Assembly (NCBI GenBank): GCA_963970005.1
Contig: CAXAMN010027406.1
Location: 321,456 to 385,455 of the forward strand
Reading direction: 5' to 3'
Origin: Durusdinium trenchii
Taxonomy: Eukaryota; Sar; Dinophyceae; Suessiales; Symbiodiniaceae
DNA length: 64,000 nt
Shown piece by piece: positions 39,601-54,600 of the stretch. The position numbers and the translations under genes were made by a program. Numbering within the stretch: the first letter of the stretch is position 1; each line of letters starts with the position of its first letter. The notes under the pieces are model-generated. The model saw nothing but the letters and a program-made list of their open reading frames with translations. It was not told the DNA's origin and made no database searches.

Positions 39601-42600
39601 CAAGTTATATAGAATGAATTAGAATGAACAAGACTTAACAAGACAAACACGTGTTATTACTTGGATTCATCAATAAGACCTTACAAGACAAAAGCACACC
39701 AAGAATCTAATTAATTCCAAAGCAGCGTGGTGAAATCATCGTTGTGGTTGACATAAACTATACTCGATCAGCTATCACACAAGCTTGATAATTCTCATGT
39801 GCAATGAGGGGAATCCCACCCGACCATTCGTTTGTAATTATGCAACAAAAATCATAGTCCTTGGATTCACCAGGATGTGTGGACTCGTCAAGATGTGTGG
39901 ACTAGTCCTTTGGACTCACTACGTCCAGTAGCTGATATCACCATCAGACTTTGCACTTCGTCGGTCGTGTCGCCGCGCGCGCGCACATGTTCGTCGGTGG
40001 CACATTGAAGTAAGCATGATTTCGGGACAAGCGCCGCAAGGAAGGAAGTGGGCCCTTGCAGGCAAAATAAGTTTCTGGAGAAAGAATGAGAGAGAGAGAG
40101 AGAGTGCAGAAGAACACGGCTTTACCGGCAAATGTTTCCCTGTCCCGGGTGTGGAGGTACTTTCTTCTGAAGCAATCACGCATGCTGCCCACCCCAACAG
40201 AGGAACATGTCTTCCGAACCCAAGTGATTGTCTGAAATGCAGACGCACCAAGGGCCTAAACATCCCCAGGAGAACGATAACGGACTCTGCAAGGCTATTC
40301 TGATAAGTATGTTCATTATTTTGATGTATTTGCCTTACATGGGAGTGGCGGGGAAGGTTTCAGCCAATTCAAGGATATCCTCAGCCGCGTGCAAGGCTGC
40401 CCTGAAGGAGACGCGTGACAAGGAGGCAGGGCGCCCAAAGAAGACCGAAGACCTTCTTGTGGGGCCTCTTCTATGCATCGTAGATCAGGAATGTAGCAGC
40501 CAGTTTTCCGACTATTCGCCAAAGCAGGGAGACCTCAGTTGCACTAAAGAAGAAGTGCGTGAAAGGTCCACGAAGACCGTTTTCGGTGCGAGGGAAACCG
40601 CATTTTGAAGGCGGACCATCGGAGGACGTACCTAAACTTGGAATTATGCGGTCATGACTGCAGATTTGGACCTGCCCTGCAGACATCTGCAGACCTGCAG
40701 TGGAGAGTTTGAGCCGCTCCATTCTGATCACATGGCGGTAAAAGCGAAACAGGGTCAATTGGATCCCAACCCTTCTCCGCTTTCAAATCGTTGAGAATCT
40801 GGATTGTTGAGAACCCAGGAAGGTTATTCTTTTGGGACTGTTTGACAGTGATATCTCTGAAATTCTCTGAAGCACACATTAAAAAACTCATGTACGTTAC
40901 GTTATATAGATCTATTCATGTACGTGTTACCGCTTAGATCAATCCATTTTTTTGACCCAACCTGGACTCAACCTCCAGTGACAGCGCACCACCCACCGTG
41001 GTGCAGCGCAGCACAGGCCTCCGAGGCTGCGAAGCGCTTCGACGAGCAATCAGCCAAGCTTGAGGCGCGGGGCGTCACCGGGTGGTTCGATGGCATCACC
41101 GGGGGCTTCACCGGTGAATACAGAAAGACCCATCATAAGTCCCATCATATTAAGAGTAAGGTCGCTACTAGGGGCTCCTGGTGCTACTAGGAGCAGAGAC
41201 GCTACGAACGGCTCCTGGCCTTACGAACGGAGCAATGTTTGGTGCCTCAGCCCATGCTTCGTCTGACCCTCCGAGTCCCAACGCACCACCGGTGCACGCG
41301 GGAGCCGGAAGGCGAAGCTGGCGGCCACCCTGCGGGAGAATGCGGAGCTGCGCTTGGGCGCAGGGCCGGGTGCGCGTGTGGTGGCGGAGGTGCAGGGTGA
41401 GATGGGATGGACTGGGGGAGCTTGGGAGTGGTGGACATAGGTTCACTTGGAACCTCTTGGATGATGTCGTATCCACTTATTTCATATCTATATTATATAC
41501 ATGTATCCAATGTTTTTTGGAATCTATGTGTCACTTGCATTTGTCTCAAATGGAGCCGAATGGATTGATTAATTAGGTCATTTCCCCTACATATGCAGTG
41601 TTGTGGAGGGATCCAAATTTGGGCCATCATGGGCCATCCAAAGTTGGGCCGGATGGGCTAGAGTCGATTTTTGGGCAGGTGAATATGGATGTGACTTCAG
41701 GTGCATATGGGTGGAACATGTGAATCATGTGGTAGTACATGTGGTCTTTGGCGGCGATGTTTGGCACCATGCGATGCGAACGATTGAAGGTTTGGATTTG
41801 CTTTGCCAGGTAAAAGAGTGTCAAGAAGGAAGCTGTGTGATGGTGATTCTGAGACACGGCTTCTTTTTTTTCTGTTGCTGATCCAATGCTGATCCACATT
41901 CGAGCTGATTTATGGGCCCTCTGAGTTGGTTCATGCTTGGGCATGCAGTCTGGCAGTTCCCAAGACGAGTTGGAGCAAGAAACTGATCCGCCACTGGCAG
42001 TACCTCCCGGCACTCGAATCTCCGTTGACATCGCAGTGCACATTCTGGTCACTTTGGGTGGTTAAGTCGGGTTGTCGGGTGGCGTGTCATGAGTGTTCGT
42101 TTGGTGAACTCATGCAGTTTGTCATGTCCAACTGCCTACCTTCCAGGCGGAAGCTCAGCGAGGGGCTTAGGGGAAAGGGGTGATGAGGTGGTGAGTTTGC
42201 CCGTGTAGAACTGGGCCTTAAAACTTTCACCTTTTTTTTCAAGTTAGTAGTGTTGATTCAGTCTTGATATTGTTTGGGGATGTTTAAGGGGAATTGCCGA
42301 AGAAATGTAGCCGGTGATCGGAGTCGGAGCTCAAAAAAGTTACACAGCGAGTGGGGGAGAAAAGAAAAGTGGAAAAACCAACATATCATGAGAACAAACC
42401 TAGACTGAGTGCGTGCAAGAAGGGTCCCTTCTTGAAGATCTAGCCTTCCAAAGACTCCACACTCCTGCTGCGATAGCTTAGCAGTGGACTGGGTGTGAAC
42501 AGAGTGGGTCATTGGATGCGAACGTGTGAAGCATTTGAGAATGGGCAGTTTGCATCCCGAGGCGCTCAATAGAGAGTCAATAGAGACATCTGAGGGGACC

Positions 42601-45600
42601 GGCACACTGAGAGTCATACAGTACACGTTTGAGATTGAGTCAGATTTTCCTTAGACTTGCTGAACCTCGTCCCTTAGGAACACGCTGTGTGGACCAGGAC
42701 AACACTCGATTAGTCAATGTGACTCTGCCTCTTAAAGAATCTTAAACACCTATAGTCCCTCAAATATACTTCTTTTGGTTAGCACGTCCAGCCCGCTTTT
42801 CGTTATTTGGGCTTCGCTTTTGGAGCCCAGCTGCCGCCCTTGTCCCGTGCCGCACCCTCGCCCTTGGCGCCCGAGGCTGGAGAAGTCTGAGCCCATTCTG
42901 CGTGGCGTGGCGTCCGACTCAGGCAGGACGAAGCGACTCTCTGGGGCGAAGGAGTTTTGGCCCGAACCTCCACCGGAGACCGCGTCCGGAGAGGGAACGC
43001 GATCCTTCATGATCCTTCGGTCGAAGGAATTTCCCACAGGTTTTCAAACTGTTGTGTAGCATCGGAGTATGAAGATATGAAGATACTACCCTGCAGAGCC
43101 TTTTTCAAGTTTCAGCGAGCGGTCAGGTGGTCAGATGCTCCTTTGCGGTTGTTCTCCCCTTGGGACTTTCCAAGACTTTCAGGGAACTCATCGTGGTTCA
43201 TTTTGTGAACAAAGCAAGCTGAACGGTGAGTCATCAATACATCTCCACCGGGGGGATTTAATTTGAAAGCGTATGAACGATGCCACAATTTCTCTTAGGC
43301 AGTGCACAGCAATCTATGTGCTCGGGGGTAAATGAAACATGTCTTTCATGTATACAAGTTTGTATTGTAAGATCATATTCCAACAACTGCTATTTGTGCG
43401 TCCGATCGGAAATGACGAAGCGTACATGAGTGTCTAATGACTGCTGCTATCAGGCTTAGAGCAATCCACTTCCCGGAAAACATATTTGAGGTTGTTCCAG
43501 CATTTTGGGATTCCCTGTTGCTTATACATAAATTGAAATGTTTCCCTTGCGGTGTCCATGGCAAAACTGCTTTGGAGGGACCTCACTATCAGTTAGTTCA
43601 TTTACTTCAGAGTTCTCTAGAGTCTGGGGGGCGCTCTGTGTCCATCACCTCCCGCCGTGAGGTGATGTGAGACGACTCCTGCAGCAGGCCACGGAACGAG
43701 AGGAGCAACATCAGAAGACGGTGTGGCGACCCAAACCCGGTGGGGTCCTTTCGGCCGACGGATGGCCGAACATGTTCAGCAACAAAAGGAGTGCTCAAAC
43801 GCATATACGTACTTTGCCAACACTCAGCAGGTGCTGTGCTGATTTCTTTAGACCATCCCACATGGCTGCATATCTGGGAGAGACAATGGCAAGCATCATC
43901 AAACATCCAGTCTACAAGAGCTGATGGTTGATGGAGAACATTTAGCACAATCCACGGCCACTGTTCACCTACACTTTAGGGGCAGTTCTACGGAGACTAG
44001 TCCATTCAGAGAACCCTGAACGAGTGGACCACCGCTGGGAGCTACCCTTTACTTCCGCCAAGTTCAACTTCCGCCACCGAACCCGGACGCCGAAGACCGC
44101 CGTCGTGTCCAGCTCCGCTTTCGACCTCGGAACACGGACCGAGGTGGAGACCTGGAAGAGCCTCTTGGCGCAGCAGTCCTCGGACCTGCGGAACTCCAAG
44201 ACGGAGCAGGAGCGCCTCGAGCAGGAGCTGCAGGACTTGAAGGCATGCCGCAAGTGTTCGGGATGGCCTGGTTTGGTACAGATCAAGGGTGGAACTTCTG
44301 GTTGGGTTGAACCATGGCCCCTTAATCTTTAGACTAGACTGGAGGCTGAACATGACCCCTCCAAGTGGAGAATAATTGTAATTGCAGCAGTTCAGTCCTA
44401 TCCAATGATGTTGGCTTTTGGATCGAAATCCATGACACAATGACACTGTAGATGTGTGCCCCCTAGAGAATTTGGGTCTGTGCTTTGATCGCGTTCCTCT
44501 CGGGATGACCCGACCATACCGGCCCTTTCGGTCAGGCGCAGCTTTCCGCCGAGCGGGGCAAGCTGGAAGAAGCTGCGCAGCGCGACAAGGCGCCAGCCTC
44601 GCCGTGGGTGGGAGATCCGAAGCTGAACCCAAACTCAAAGTGAAAACAGACGAAACGAGCGATGCACTTGTTCCGTTCGTAGCGAACCTTATTACTACTA
44701 GTAAGGCACTTGTTAATAGTAGCGATGCACTTGTTCCTAGTGAAAACAGACTTAGAATTGAAACATATTCTGTTATATGCTATGTTGAATGTACTTGGGG
44801 CTTCTTGAATTTCTAGCTCGTAGACTCAAGCAAGTTAGGGTTGACTGGTGACCCAGTGAGCTGTTGTTCTTGCGACGGTTGTGGCCCCTGGACCAAGAGG
44901 GCCATAGGGTTGTACGTCCAGGATCAAACGAAATGAAATGAAAGACGTGAAACAGTCAGGAAGACATGCGGAGACTCTAGGACTCGCGACTCGGCATGAC
45001 CTTGACTTGCCGGCCAATTTGCTTCCAGCAAATGCCAAGATCAGCATAGGTTGGCCACACTTCAGACGCCACCCTTTGTCGGTTTGTGTACCATGTGGCC
45101 ACTGGATCGGAGAAGAGTTGTAAAGAGGTCACCAGTGGACTTCTGGCAGTGATGTCCTGACTTGGTCTAACTGGTTCCATCACTCCTCAGAAGACTCAGA
45201 AGAGAGGTGATTCCAATCAGGTCATAAAATCTGATCGATCTGATGACCCATCTTCTAGACTCGTCGGCACTTCCACCGCCCCCAGGCCAAAGCGGTGGAG
45301 TTGTCCGTGCAGTTGGACGAGAGTCGAAGCCAGGTGGGGCGACCGAAGGTTGGAGCTCAAGTCACGCACGTGGCATCTCGGCCATGTCATCTGGGTGGAA
45401 TTTGTGGACCTCCCATAGAACCTCCAATGGACATGGGGGTTGAATGATTTTGAAATATTTTGAATGGATTTGATGTGATCTGATTCTGGCAACGGGGCAT
45501 TTGCAGATTTTGGGGTGTGGGGCAAAGTATGTCAAACCAAGCACCTCAGCGGCCTACTGAACCTACTATTGTATTGGTTGCCTGTGTAGTTGCCAGGATT

Positions 45601-48600
45601 TATGCCACTCAAAGCCCAATGAGCAGGTCTCATAAATGTATAGCAGGGATGGGATTTGAGATACGTTTGGTCAAAGCGCAAATAAAACAAGAAACCACAC
45701 TAACATGGAAAAGCCCCAGTCCTAAGTCCTACGCAAACAAGTCATTATATTATAATGCATGCCTACAGCAAACTTCTCAAAACATTAAGCACACCATTGG
45801 TTTTACACCTGTTGGTGCATTTTGAGAGGTGCTGGGCCTCCGGAGCCAGCTAGAAGCCTCCAGCTTGGAGTTGGAATCTGCCAAGCTGGCTACTGGGCTG
45901 GGCGGGGAGATGCAGGAAAATCGTAACAACGGAGGAGATTGAAAAGGTTGGTTGAAACAATGCTGTTGACTGGATTTGGCTGGGAGTGCCCTGCATCTTT
46001 GGATCTGAGGGAGAAGGAGCTGCCTGTAGTGGGAGGTCAAAGATTGAGGTGTTGTAAAAGGAGTGGTTTCTTCCACTGAAGAGGTGTTATGAAGGAGAGG
46101 GATCCCAAGGCTTGCTCCTGAGAGAAGGATGTTCCAATGTGACTAAGCTGTGTCTCAGCATTCGTAAATTGCAGGAGTTCTGTCGAGTCTATCTATTTTC
46201 TGTAGCACGGAGCCTCGTGAGTTGGCAACGATACTCGCGAAAAAAATCAAACAACCCACAGCACAAAACTTTGGCAGCATGAAGTTGAAGATATAAAGCC
46301 GAAATCCAACTGAACTTTTCTCAGTCTTCTTCGAGATGTTGTTTTCTTGGGCTGGACTGGCCCGCCCGGATGCAAATAGAGAAACTCGCGCTCAGGATTG
46401 GGAACAGAAGATGAGGGACACCACGGAAGAAGTGAATCGCCTGGAGCGTGAGAAGCAAGAGTTGCAGGAGGAAGCACAAAAGGCGCAGTCGAGTTCATGT
46501 GTGGTGCATGGTGTGGAATGAAATTAAACAAGAAATGAACTATAATACTGATAGCTTCAACGCAAGAAAAAAGTCAGAACAAAGCCTTGCTGTAAATAAG
46601 TGCTGCAATTGATTGATGTGTTTTGGTGTTTCAATAAATAAACGTCAAGTGTACCTTGCGGGATGTCGATTTAAGGGTGCTACTCCAAAGAGCCGTGACC
46701 GAAGTTTTAACAGGTGTCTAAACCGATTCTAATCACCATTTGATGACATTATGTAATATATTGTACATTTGTACTGTATATATATATAATATTGTGTTTT
46801 TGTTTGGGAGGTGGGTAGGCCTAAGAGTGAGTAGGTTGAATTTGCTAAGCTAACACGTAGACTCGCTACTCGACTCCGGCAGGGGGGGGAGCTTCCCTGA
46901 AGAAGCCTGAGCCCTTAATGATTTGCACTGCGATCATTTGCTGATCAGTCCATTGGTCCATGTGTGGGAAACCGTTGGCCCCTCAACAGAACTGGCTGGC
47001 TCATAACGTGTAGGCTGTTCGCTGCCGACCCTCCACCTACAGGACGATTGAAAGAGGCAAACTTTGAGGCAAACTCGAGATTCGCTAACTGGGGAATTCG
47101 CTGCCGACCCAGTCAGTTCCTTCATCGCGGTAGGCAGAGCAGAAGTACCAAGAGGACGCGAGTATGACTTCGGCGGTATGACCGATGCACCGGTTCCGGA
47201 GCGATCACCATCCCAGGCGGTTCCGAAGACCACCGGTCACCGAAAAGAGGGGAGGTTGATGTACAACTGGATTTTGTTGCTTGCAGTGTTGTTTTTGTAT
47301 GTTTTTTTTTTTTTTAAAAAAAAATGTTTTTGTTAAACAAAAAATCTGTTTTATGGGTTGTTGCCGCCGTTGCGATTGTGGAATTCATCGCGCAACTGCA
47401 AGCTGGTTGCCAATAGAATGTCATTTTGCTTGTTTTACATGACAGGGTCACAACACACCAAACATCCATGGGAGCATTTTTCAGACCATGCACGTTTGAG
47501 CATTGTCCAGTGGACATCCTCTTGCCCCATCCTTTCTGTCAAGCTCAAAGATCATCCTCGGGCAGAGTTGTGTGATCACCAACTAGGCCGCCTCGGCCAA
47601 AGGGAGGAATCCTCGCAGAATCGCCTTCGCGCCAGGAGGTGAAGCTCCACGCAAGCGACGCGAAAGAGTTGGGCAGCGCCCACGAACGCCTCACGGAGCT
47701 CGACAGGAGCAGAACGCGACAAACCCCTCCCGTTGCCGCATGGGTTCTGCGCTCGGACAAGGTACAAGAGGGGCGGAAGGCTGAATGCAAGGGAAACGCT
47801 GATGAGGTATAGGAATTCATCCCTTCCGTTGGGCTGGAGGTTTGGAGGGCGTTTGGTCACGGGCGTCGGTGGGTGAACGGACTGGGGGCAACCCAGTCAG
47901 GGCATGTAATTAGATCGATTGTATACCTTTCCCTGAAAGCTGGGAACCATTGAACATGCTGACTCCAGAATAGCTGCATATAAGATGATGAATGCCTGTG
48001 GGTGAGAGACAAGCTTCGCTGCTTCTCCACATCGGCTGATCAGAATCCTCCAGGATTAAATTGATGTGAAGAATTGTCAAAATATCCCACCTGTCCTCTT
48101 CATGTGGGAATACATGGTTATGGCAAAAATGATACGCTTGCATGTGAAATATGAATTCAACACTTTAAATGTGATTTGCCCTGCAAATAAGGTTACAGTA
48201 TCGTTGCTCTCAATCCAACATGTTAGCGATGAGGAGGAACATACATGATCCTTGAATACTACAATCCTCATCATGTGGTGATCAAATCAGTCAGGGGTAC
48301 CAAGTGTCATGGCCGCTGATCCAGCCCTACATTGTCATTGGAAGAACTCCTGCACCACCTAGACCTAGAGCCACCCAGTCTGTGGAAATAAATGCAAATA
48401 CAATGACGACCAGAGTCTTTAATCGACCACGAACACCAACATTGGCTTGGTTTCATGTTCATCCCAAAGGCTCCCGACTGTTGAACGACTTCCACATATT
48501 TGTGGGTACAATGACGCCTCCGGTTTCGTCACACCACCGACATCCCATTTCCGAGGGTGGGTTACACTCTGTAGTCGGAGCATTCCGAAGTGGACCCTCG

Positions 48601-51600
48601 CCACGGCAGGAGCTGCTTGCAGCTGAAACACCAGGTGAAGGACCTGGAGCGCGAGACAGGCCGTGCGCGCGAGGAGCGCAAGGAGGAGTTGAGCTCGGTA
48701 CGGAAGCGAATGGAGCCGCCCGGTTGTTCATAGAGGATGAGATGGGTGTGGCCAGGAATCTTTGGGAGGTGGGAGACCAAACTCAGAAACATCTTGGTGG
48801 ATATGGTGGATAAAACATGATTATATATGTGATTTGGGATGATCTGGGGCAATCTGGGGATTTAAGGGTCAAAGACTTTGTGGTGAAAGAAGATGTGAGG
48901 GATCTTGGGCCAGGCAGAACATGGCAAAATGGATTTCGAAAGCTTTTGACGAAATCACTCGAAACTTTTGGACGAAATCTGGCATTTCCTGGCGCCCACA
49001 CGCCCAATCCACCGTGACGGGACACTCGCTTGGGGCACCGGAGTGCCCCATCACCGAGGCAAGCGGAGCGGCACGCGGAGTTCCTCTCGGAAGAGAACAG
49101 CCGCTACCGGGATCAGATCGTGGCCCGGGGGCCGAAGCGATCCGGTCGCTTCGGTGGTGTGACAGGACCTCGTGACCTTGTGGCTTGTGTATGTGTCTTT
49201 CTCGTTTGGTTGTCGAAGTCTTTGACGTTTAGTTGGAAAGCATAATAAAAAGGAGCGCCATCCCCCTCAATAGACTAGACCAAGCCCTTTGTTGAGGACC
49301 ACACTTCATTGCAAACAAATGGACCTTTTTTCATTCCTTTGCCCATTCAAGAGCTTCAAGAGACTTAAACGGCGAAAACCCTTTGTTGAAGACGTGCTGC
49401 CACCCCTGCCATGAAACTCCTCGTGTGAGGCGTTGAGCCGCAGCCCTGGGGAAGAGTCACAGCAGGTGCCGAGAATCCATGAGATCCGATGTCTGAGAGG
49501 TGTTCACTTTCCGACGTATCTATTGTGGGATCTACTTATCCCATACACTCCATGGGACTGCCATATATGCCTACATTGGGGTGGTTTGGGGGGCCAATGT
49601 AGGCATATATGGCATACATGGAGCGTTTGGGTATTATATTGGAAGTCATCCGGGAGTAGCTAGAGCATGAATAAGTGGTGACCAGGCAAGTTTCTCACCA
49701 TTGAAACTAGGAGGGTGGTACATTGGAGAAGATTGAAGATGGAACAGTCCAAAAACATCTAGGAACAATGGGATGAACAATGGTTACTCGTGGATATTCC
49801 GAAGACATTTCAGATGTTGTTTCACTCCAGGATGAGTCAAACACATTCACCCGGCGAAAGATGAGAACTTTGGAATTTGAAGCCCCTTTCATTGACCGGA
49901 GGATCGACTCAATCCGGGATCAGCACAGCTCGGACCTGGCAAACCCGAGCGAAAGACCCTGGGGAGATCGCCAGGTCCTCGCGGAGATGAAGAAAGCCCG
50001 TGAGATCGGCGAACTCGAACGTCGGCGCTTGGTGCCTGGGCGGAGCAGGGCCTGGGCCAGGCCAACATAAAACACCTGTTGAAGCGCGGAGTGGGGAGGT
50101 GTTTCACTTTAATTAACCCCTACAGTATCTAGAGTCTAGATCTCAAGGCCTTGCAATTAGGTCAGGACATGGACCATGATGAGGAGTGAACATTAACCAC
50201 GGTCAACTAGGTTTGTGCAGCCAAGGAACTCCAAAAGACACAGGTCGAGGAAGACGTCCGGGCATTGCGGGCGGAAAATCAGAGTTTGCGGGAGCAGCTG
50301 GCGAATCAGCAGAGCTTCTTGGAAAGATGGCAGGAGATTGGACTTGTTGAGGTGCTGGATCTGGGAACTAGAAATGCTGGTAAGAGTGCATATGAGACAT
50401 GTTCCTTGTTGACCCCCATAGGCTGCTAGTCCGTTCTTAGGTGATTGTCCTAGACTTGCAGCGTGACCAACCAAATGTGGTGAATTTATGCACATGACAT
50501 CCACGACTGTCATCCACTGCCTGTTTGGCCATGGACAAGAAATGGGAGGCCAAGATCCTTTGCGCACCGACCGAGCCAAATGGACGTTCCCCTTCAACCG
50601 TTGATTGGGACAGCACATGTTCCACTGCAACACTCAAGACAACATCCAGTTGGGTGTTGACGGGTCTCCCACCCCACCGCCTCTTTTTGGGGTGGATGTG
50701 TTAAACTAGGCCAATGCTGTCAGGGTCTTTGGCGAATTGGCTTCCAAGGCGAAAACTGGCGCTTGCAAAAAGATTGTCAGCTGGAGACGCAGCCGGGGGC
50801 CTAGTCCGCGTTTGACCAGCTGCGTTGGCTGCTTCAAACTTATGGAGCGGATCCAGATGCGACTGTAGCCTACGTACAGTTACTTGATACTCATTGCAGA
50901 CTTTTGTGGAAGAATGACATGACACAGCAAAAGTATGGGTTTTGCCTTCATATTGATTTTGGTGAGCATGTGATAACCATAAGTAGCATAAATTGAACAA
51001 TCTAACATGTGCAATTCCTCCTAGTGCTTAGAGTGTGTCCTAATCCATGGCCCATTTGTGAAGGCAGGTCGCCCAGCTGTTGACCCAGCTGTGACCGGTC
51101 TTTCGTCCATCGCGGTGGTTCAGGTCGCGTGCAAAGCTGCTGCAGATCGATATGATTGAAGACGAGAATTGTCGATCCTGAGCAGCGAGTTGAAGGTCTT
51201 AGTCGTTCAACGGGTGTTGATCTGTGTTCGAATGAATCTTTCACGTGGTGTGTATTAATGACAATCAACTTGCATCAGTTGGCCATACTCAGCTATTGCT
51301 GTTAACTTAGGGTGCAAGTTGAGATGATTGTTTGCTGCCAAACCCTTTAACCATCACCCTGCTTTGGATCCTGTTGTAGACCTCAGTCTCGCAATGTCTC
51401 GCAGTTTCCTGAAAATCAGGCCTCAAGTGCCCACAAATCTTCATCCAGATTCGAGATGGCCAGTCGAGTTGATGACCAAACCGAGGATTGGAGGCTGACA
51501 ACAAGTCGATGAAGCAGAAGCTCGAAGAGGCGGAGAAGAGGGCCAATGCGACCACGAGCCCTGGCTCCAGGAAACACGTCGTTGGGAACGGAGAGTGAAG

Positions 51601-54600
51601 AAGCGTGTCCTTTTGAACAGCAACGACAGGGAACCGGGGAAACCATGGGAGACCCGCCTCGAGCACGCCAGTCCACCCACAGATCCGTTTTCGTGACTTC
51701 AGACGGTCAGACGGTGTTTGACTCTGCAGCGTATGGATTGAGGTTGAGGAGTCTGCAACCCGTTTGCGAAATCTGTGGCAAACAGATACGACAGCTACAT
51801 TGACAAGACAACTTGCAGTTTCAGGTGTTGGTCCCAAACCTTGGGGGCTTCAACCATGATCGCAGGTTGTCGTAACATGTCGTGATAGATGTCAACATGT
51901 GTCAATATTGGACTTTGTCAATGGGACTTCCTCGTAGACTCTGAGCTTTTGAAGGTGTTTGCCCAGGTGCTTCATGGGGCTGTCCTTTTCCTATTTTCCA
52001 TGGTGTCAAGTAGGGAGTGTATTGAAAGTCAAATCATAGACACCATGGCGGGCGGGGTGGTGACGACTTCAAGGGCTCAGTTCAACACCCTGATAGCCTA
52101 TTGATGCCTATTGGCACCCCTGCATGTAGTCAGGCGCAAACACCCATGACGAGACAAACAATTGGTTGGGTGATTGGAACTTTCCAAATCGGGTCCAAAA
52201 GAAGACCTACATGCCCCCCCAAAGATCATTTGGGTTCATGGAATGAACACACCCTTTCAACGACCCAGCTGGAACTCCTGGATTTGGACCCCAGCAGTTT
52301 TCAAGCAAGATTGGTGCACAGATCATTGACGCGAGTGCACAAATCACTCCTACCAATCCAAATGAATTCCACCCAGCTGAACCCATTCTACAAAACTTGC
52401 TTTTCCTTGTTGTGGTTCCAGGTATGGGAAGGGTGTTTCTTAGAAGGAGCAAACGACGAGACACACAGGCGTTGGGGCTTGCCGAGTGTGTCGTTTTTGG
52501 GTGGTGTGTTTTCTTGAGGAATCCTTATGTCAAGCAGCTGGAAGACGAGAAGAAGCGACGCTTGGAATGTCAGGAGATGTCAGGAGGGAAGGAGTAGAAG
52601 TAGCGACCCTTGTAGCTGAGGCACCTGCGAGGGCAAGTCGCAAACGACCCAGTGGATGTTTCTTCAATTTGTGTCGATTGTTTTTTGTGTGTGTGGGGCA
52701 ATGGATCAAAGCGGACTCGCAAACAAGGCCAGGTTTCTTCTTTTCAGATCGGCCCTCGGTCGGCCATCAGTCCCTCGGCTCACGACCATGGCTACCGATG
52801 CGTCCAAGGGACCCAGGAGCTGGAGAAGGAAGCGAAGAGCCAGAAGGGACAGGCGGAGGAGTGGAAGTCCATGTACGAGGCCGCTTTTGTGGGTTTTTTG
52901 GAACCAACCTGCAACCGATGTGACGATGTGCTGTCGATGGAATGCTGTTCAAAAGATATCACTACAGGGATCTACAGGGTATGTTCATCTTGACGCCTTT
53001 AACAGGTATATGCAGTAGTTGATCAGATGCTAGTGTTGGTGTCGTTGAACTCAAGTTTGGCCCAGTCTATTTTGATCAACTTTGTCTTCGTCCGCAGCAG
53101 CCAGGCTTGCAAGTTCAAGGAGGAAGACATCAAACGTTGGGAGGTAGGCTGAGTGGCGATGATCGTAAGCTACATGGGAACAGGTTTGATGGAGTGAATT
53201 CTGCGTGGATGTGAGTTTGGGATGGAAAAGAGCCTGTCTTAGATTGTTTTGCTTCTTGCAGAGGCGAAATGGCTGAACCGCCGATGGATGACCTGACACT
53301 AGAATCACAAGAATCTACCAAGCAATGAACACTGTGATCCAACTATAACTAAAGTTTGCGGTGTTCCTCCAAACAGGTTTTTACCTCCAAGTTGCTCCAT
53401 AAATCCACCAAACCGACCTCTTTGGTGGTGCTGGTAGATAGAATGGGACTTTCAAGAAAACCCCGAAAAACATATTAAAATCCACCAGGCCAAGAACATG
53501 CATTTTTCTTCTGCGCCCCCTTCACATTTAACCGGATGGATGGTTTGACCTCAGCTGCGCTGTGTTCGTCGCTTTCGGTTCTGTGGAGGCTCAGCAAGCA
53601 GAGCTGAAGTCGAAAGTCACATCGCTCGAGGAGCTGAGTGTTGAGAGCGTTCCGTGCATCAGCTTCCTTGCAGGATGGAGGCTGAAGGAAGAAAGATCCG
53701 AACACCAATGTGGTAGAATGGTTGTAGTGGTGGGATCAATAGCGTAAATAGACCACCCAAACACCCAGTGCGGTAGAAATGGTTATATACAGGTTATACA
53801 AGAAACCCTGGTGACCTGGTGGGACTCGGCCTTTCTTTGACATTGATGGGTGCTGTGGACTGAACACAAGGGAGACTCTTTGGGGTGTCGGCTGACTGGA
53901 GACTCTCCATGAGTTCAAGCAACCTATATGATTTGCCTGGTATGACAAGAAACGTATTTACATGCATAATTGTATGATTGTTTGGTGATGTTTGGTGATT
54001 CCGACGATCTTTGACCTTCAGGATCGTTCAGGTAAAGGCATGTAAAGGCCACAAGAGAAGCTTTGCGATTTGTTCCTCTACTCTTCAGCCAGCTGATGTC
54101 ACTCCACACACTTGAGGTTTGCGAACACCTTTGGCATTCATTGGTGTCAAATGAGGTGCAAAGGCATAGCTGGGAATGCCTGTGCATCCAAGGATGCTTG
54201 GGCATGTGTGTGTGTGTGTCTTTTTTAAAACAAACAATCCTGGACTGTTTACCTTAACAATTCCCGGAGGTCGTGAGTCGTGTGAGCAGCCACACAGACA
54301 CACATGAGCGCTCACATGTTCTTTCAGAGGCCATCCCGGTTCGTTCGGCGAACTCGTTCGGCGAGTCTCCCACCGGTCTCGCACCTCCAGAGCCTCTGGC
54401 GGTCAAGCCATTGGGATTGGACCTGCAGCGTATTGAAGGATCCGCAGGGATAGCCCGTGTCAAAAGCTCGCAAGGCTACCCATTTTCGCTCCACAACCAC
54501 GTCTCTCCCACATCCAACCTGACTGCGCGAGGAGAAGGCCACATCCTTACAGGCGCTGGCTGGGTACGACTACGGTATGAGTAATAAACAAAACCATACA

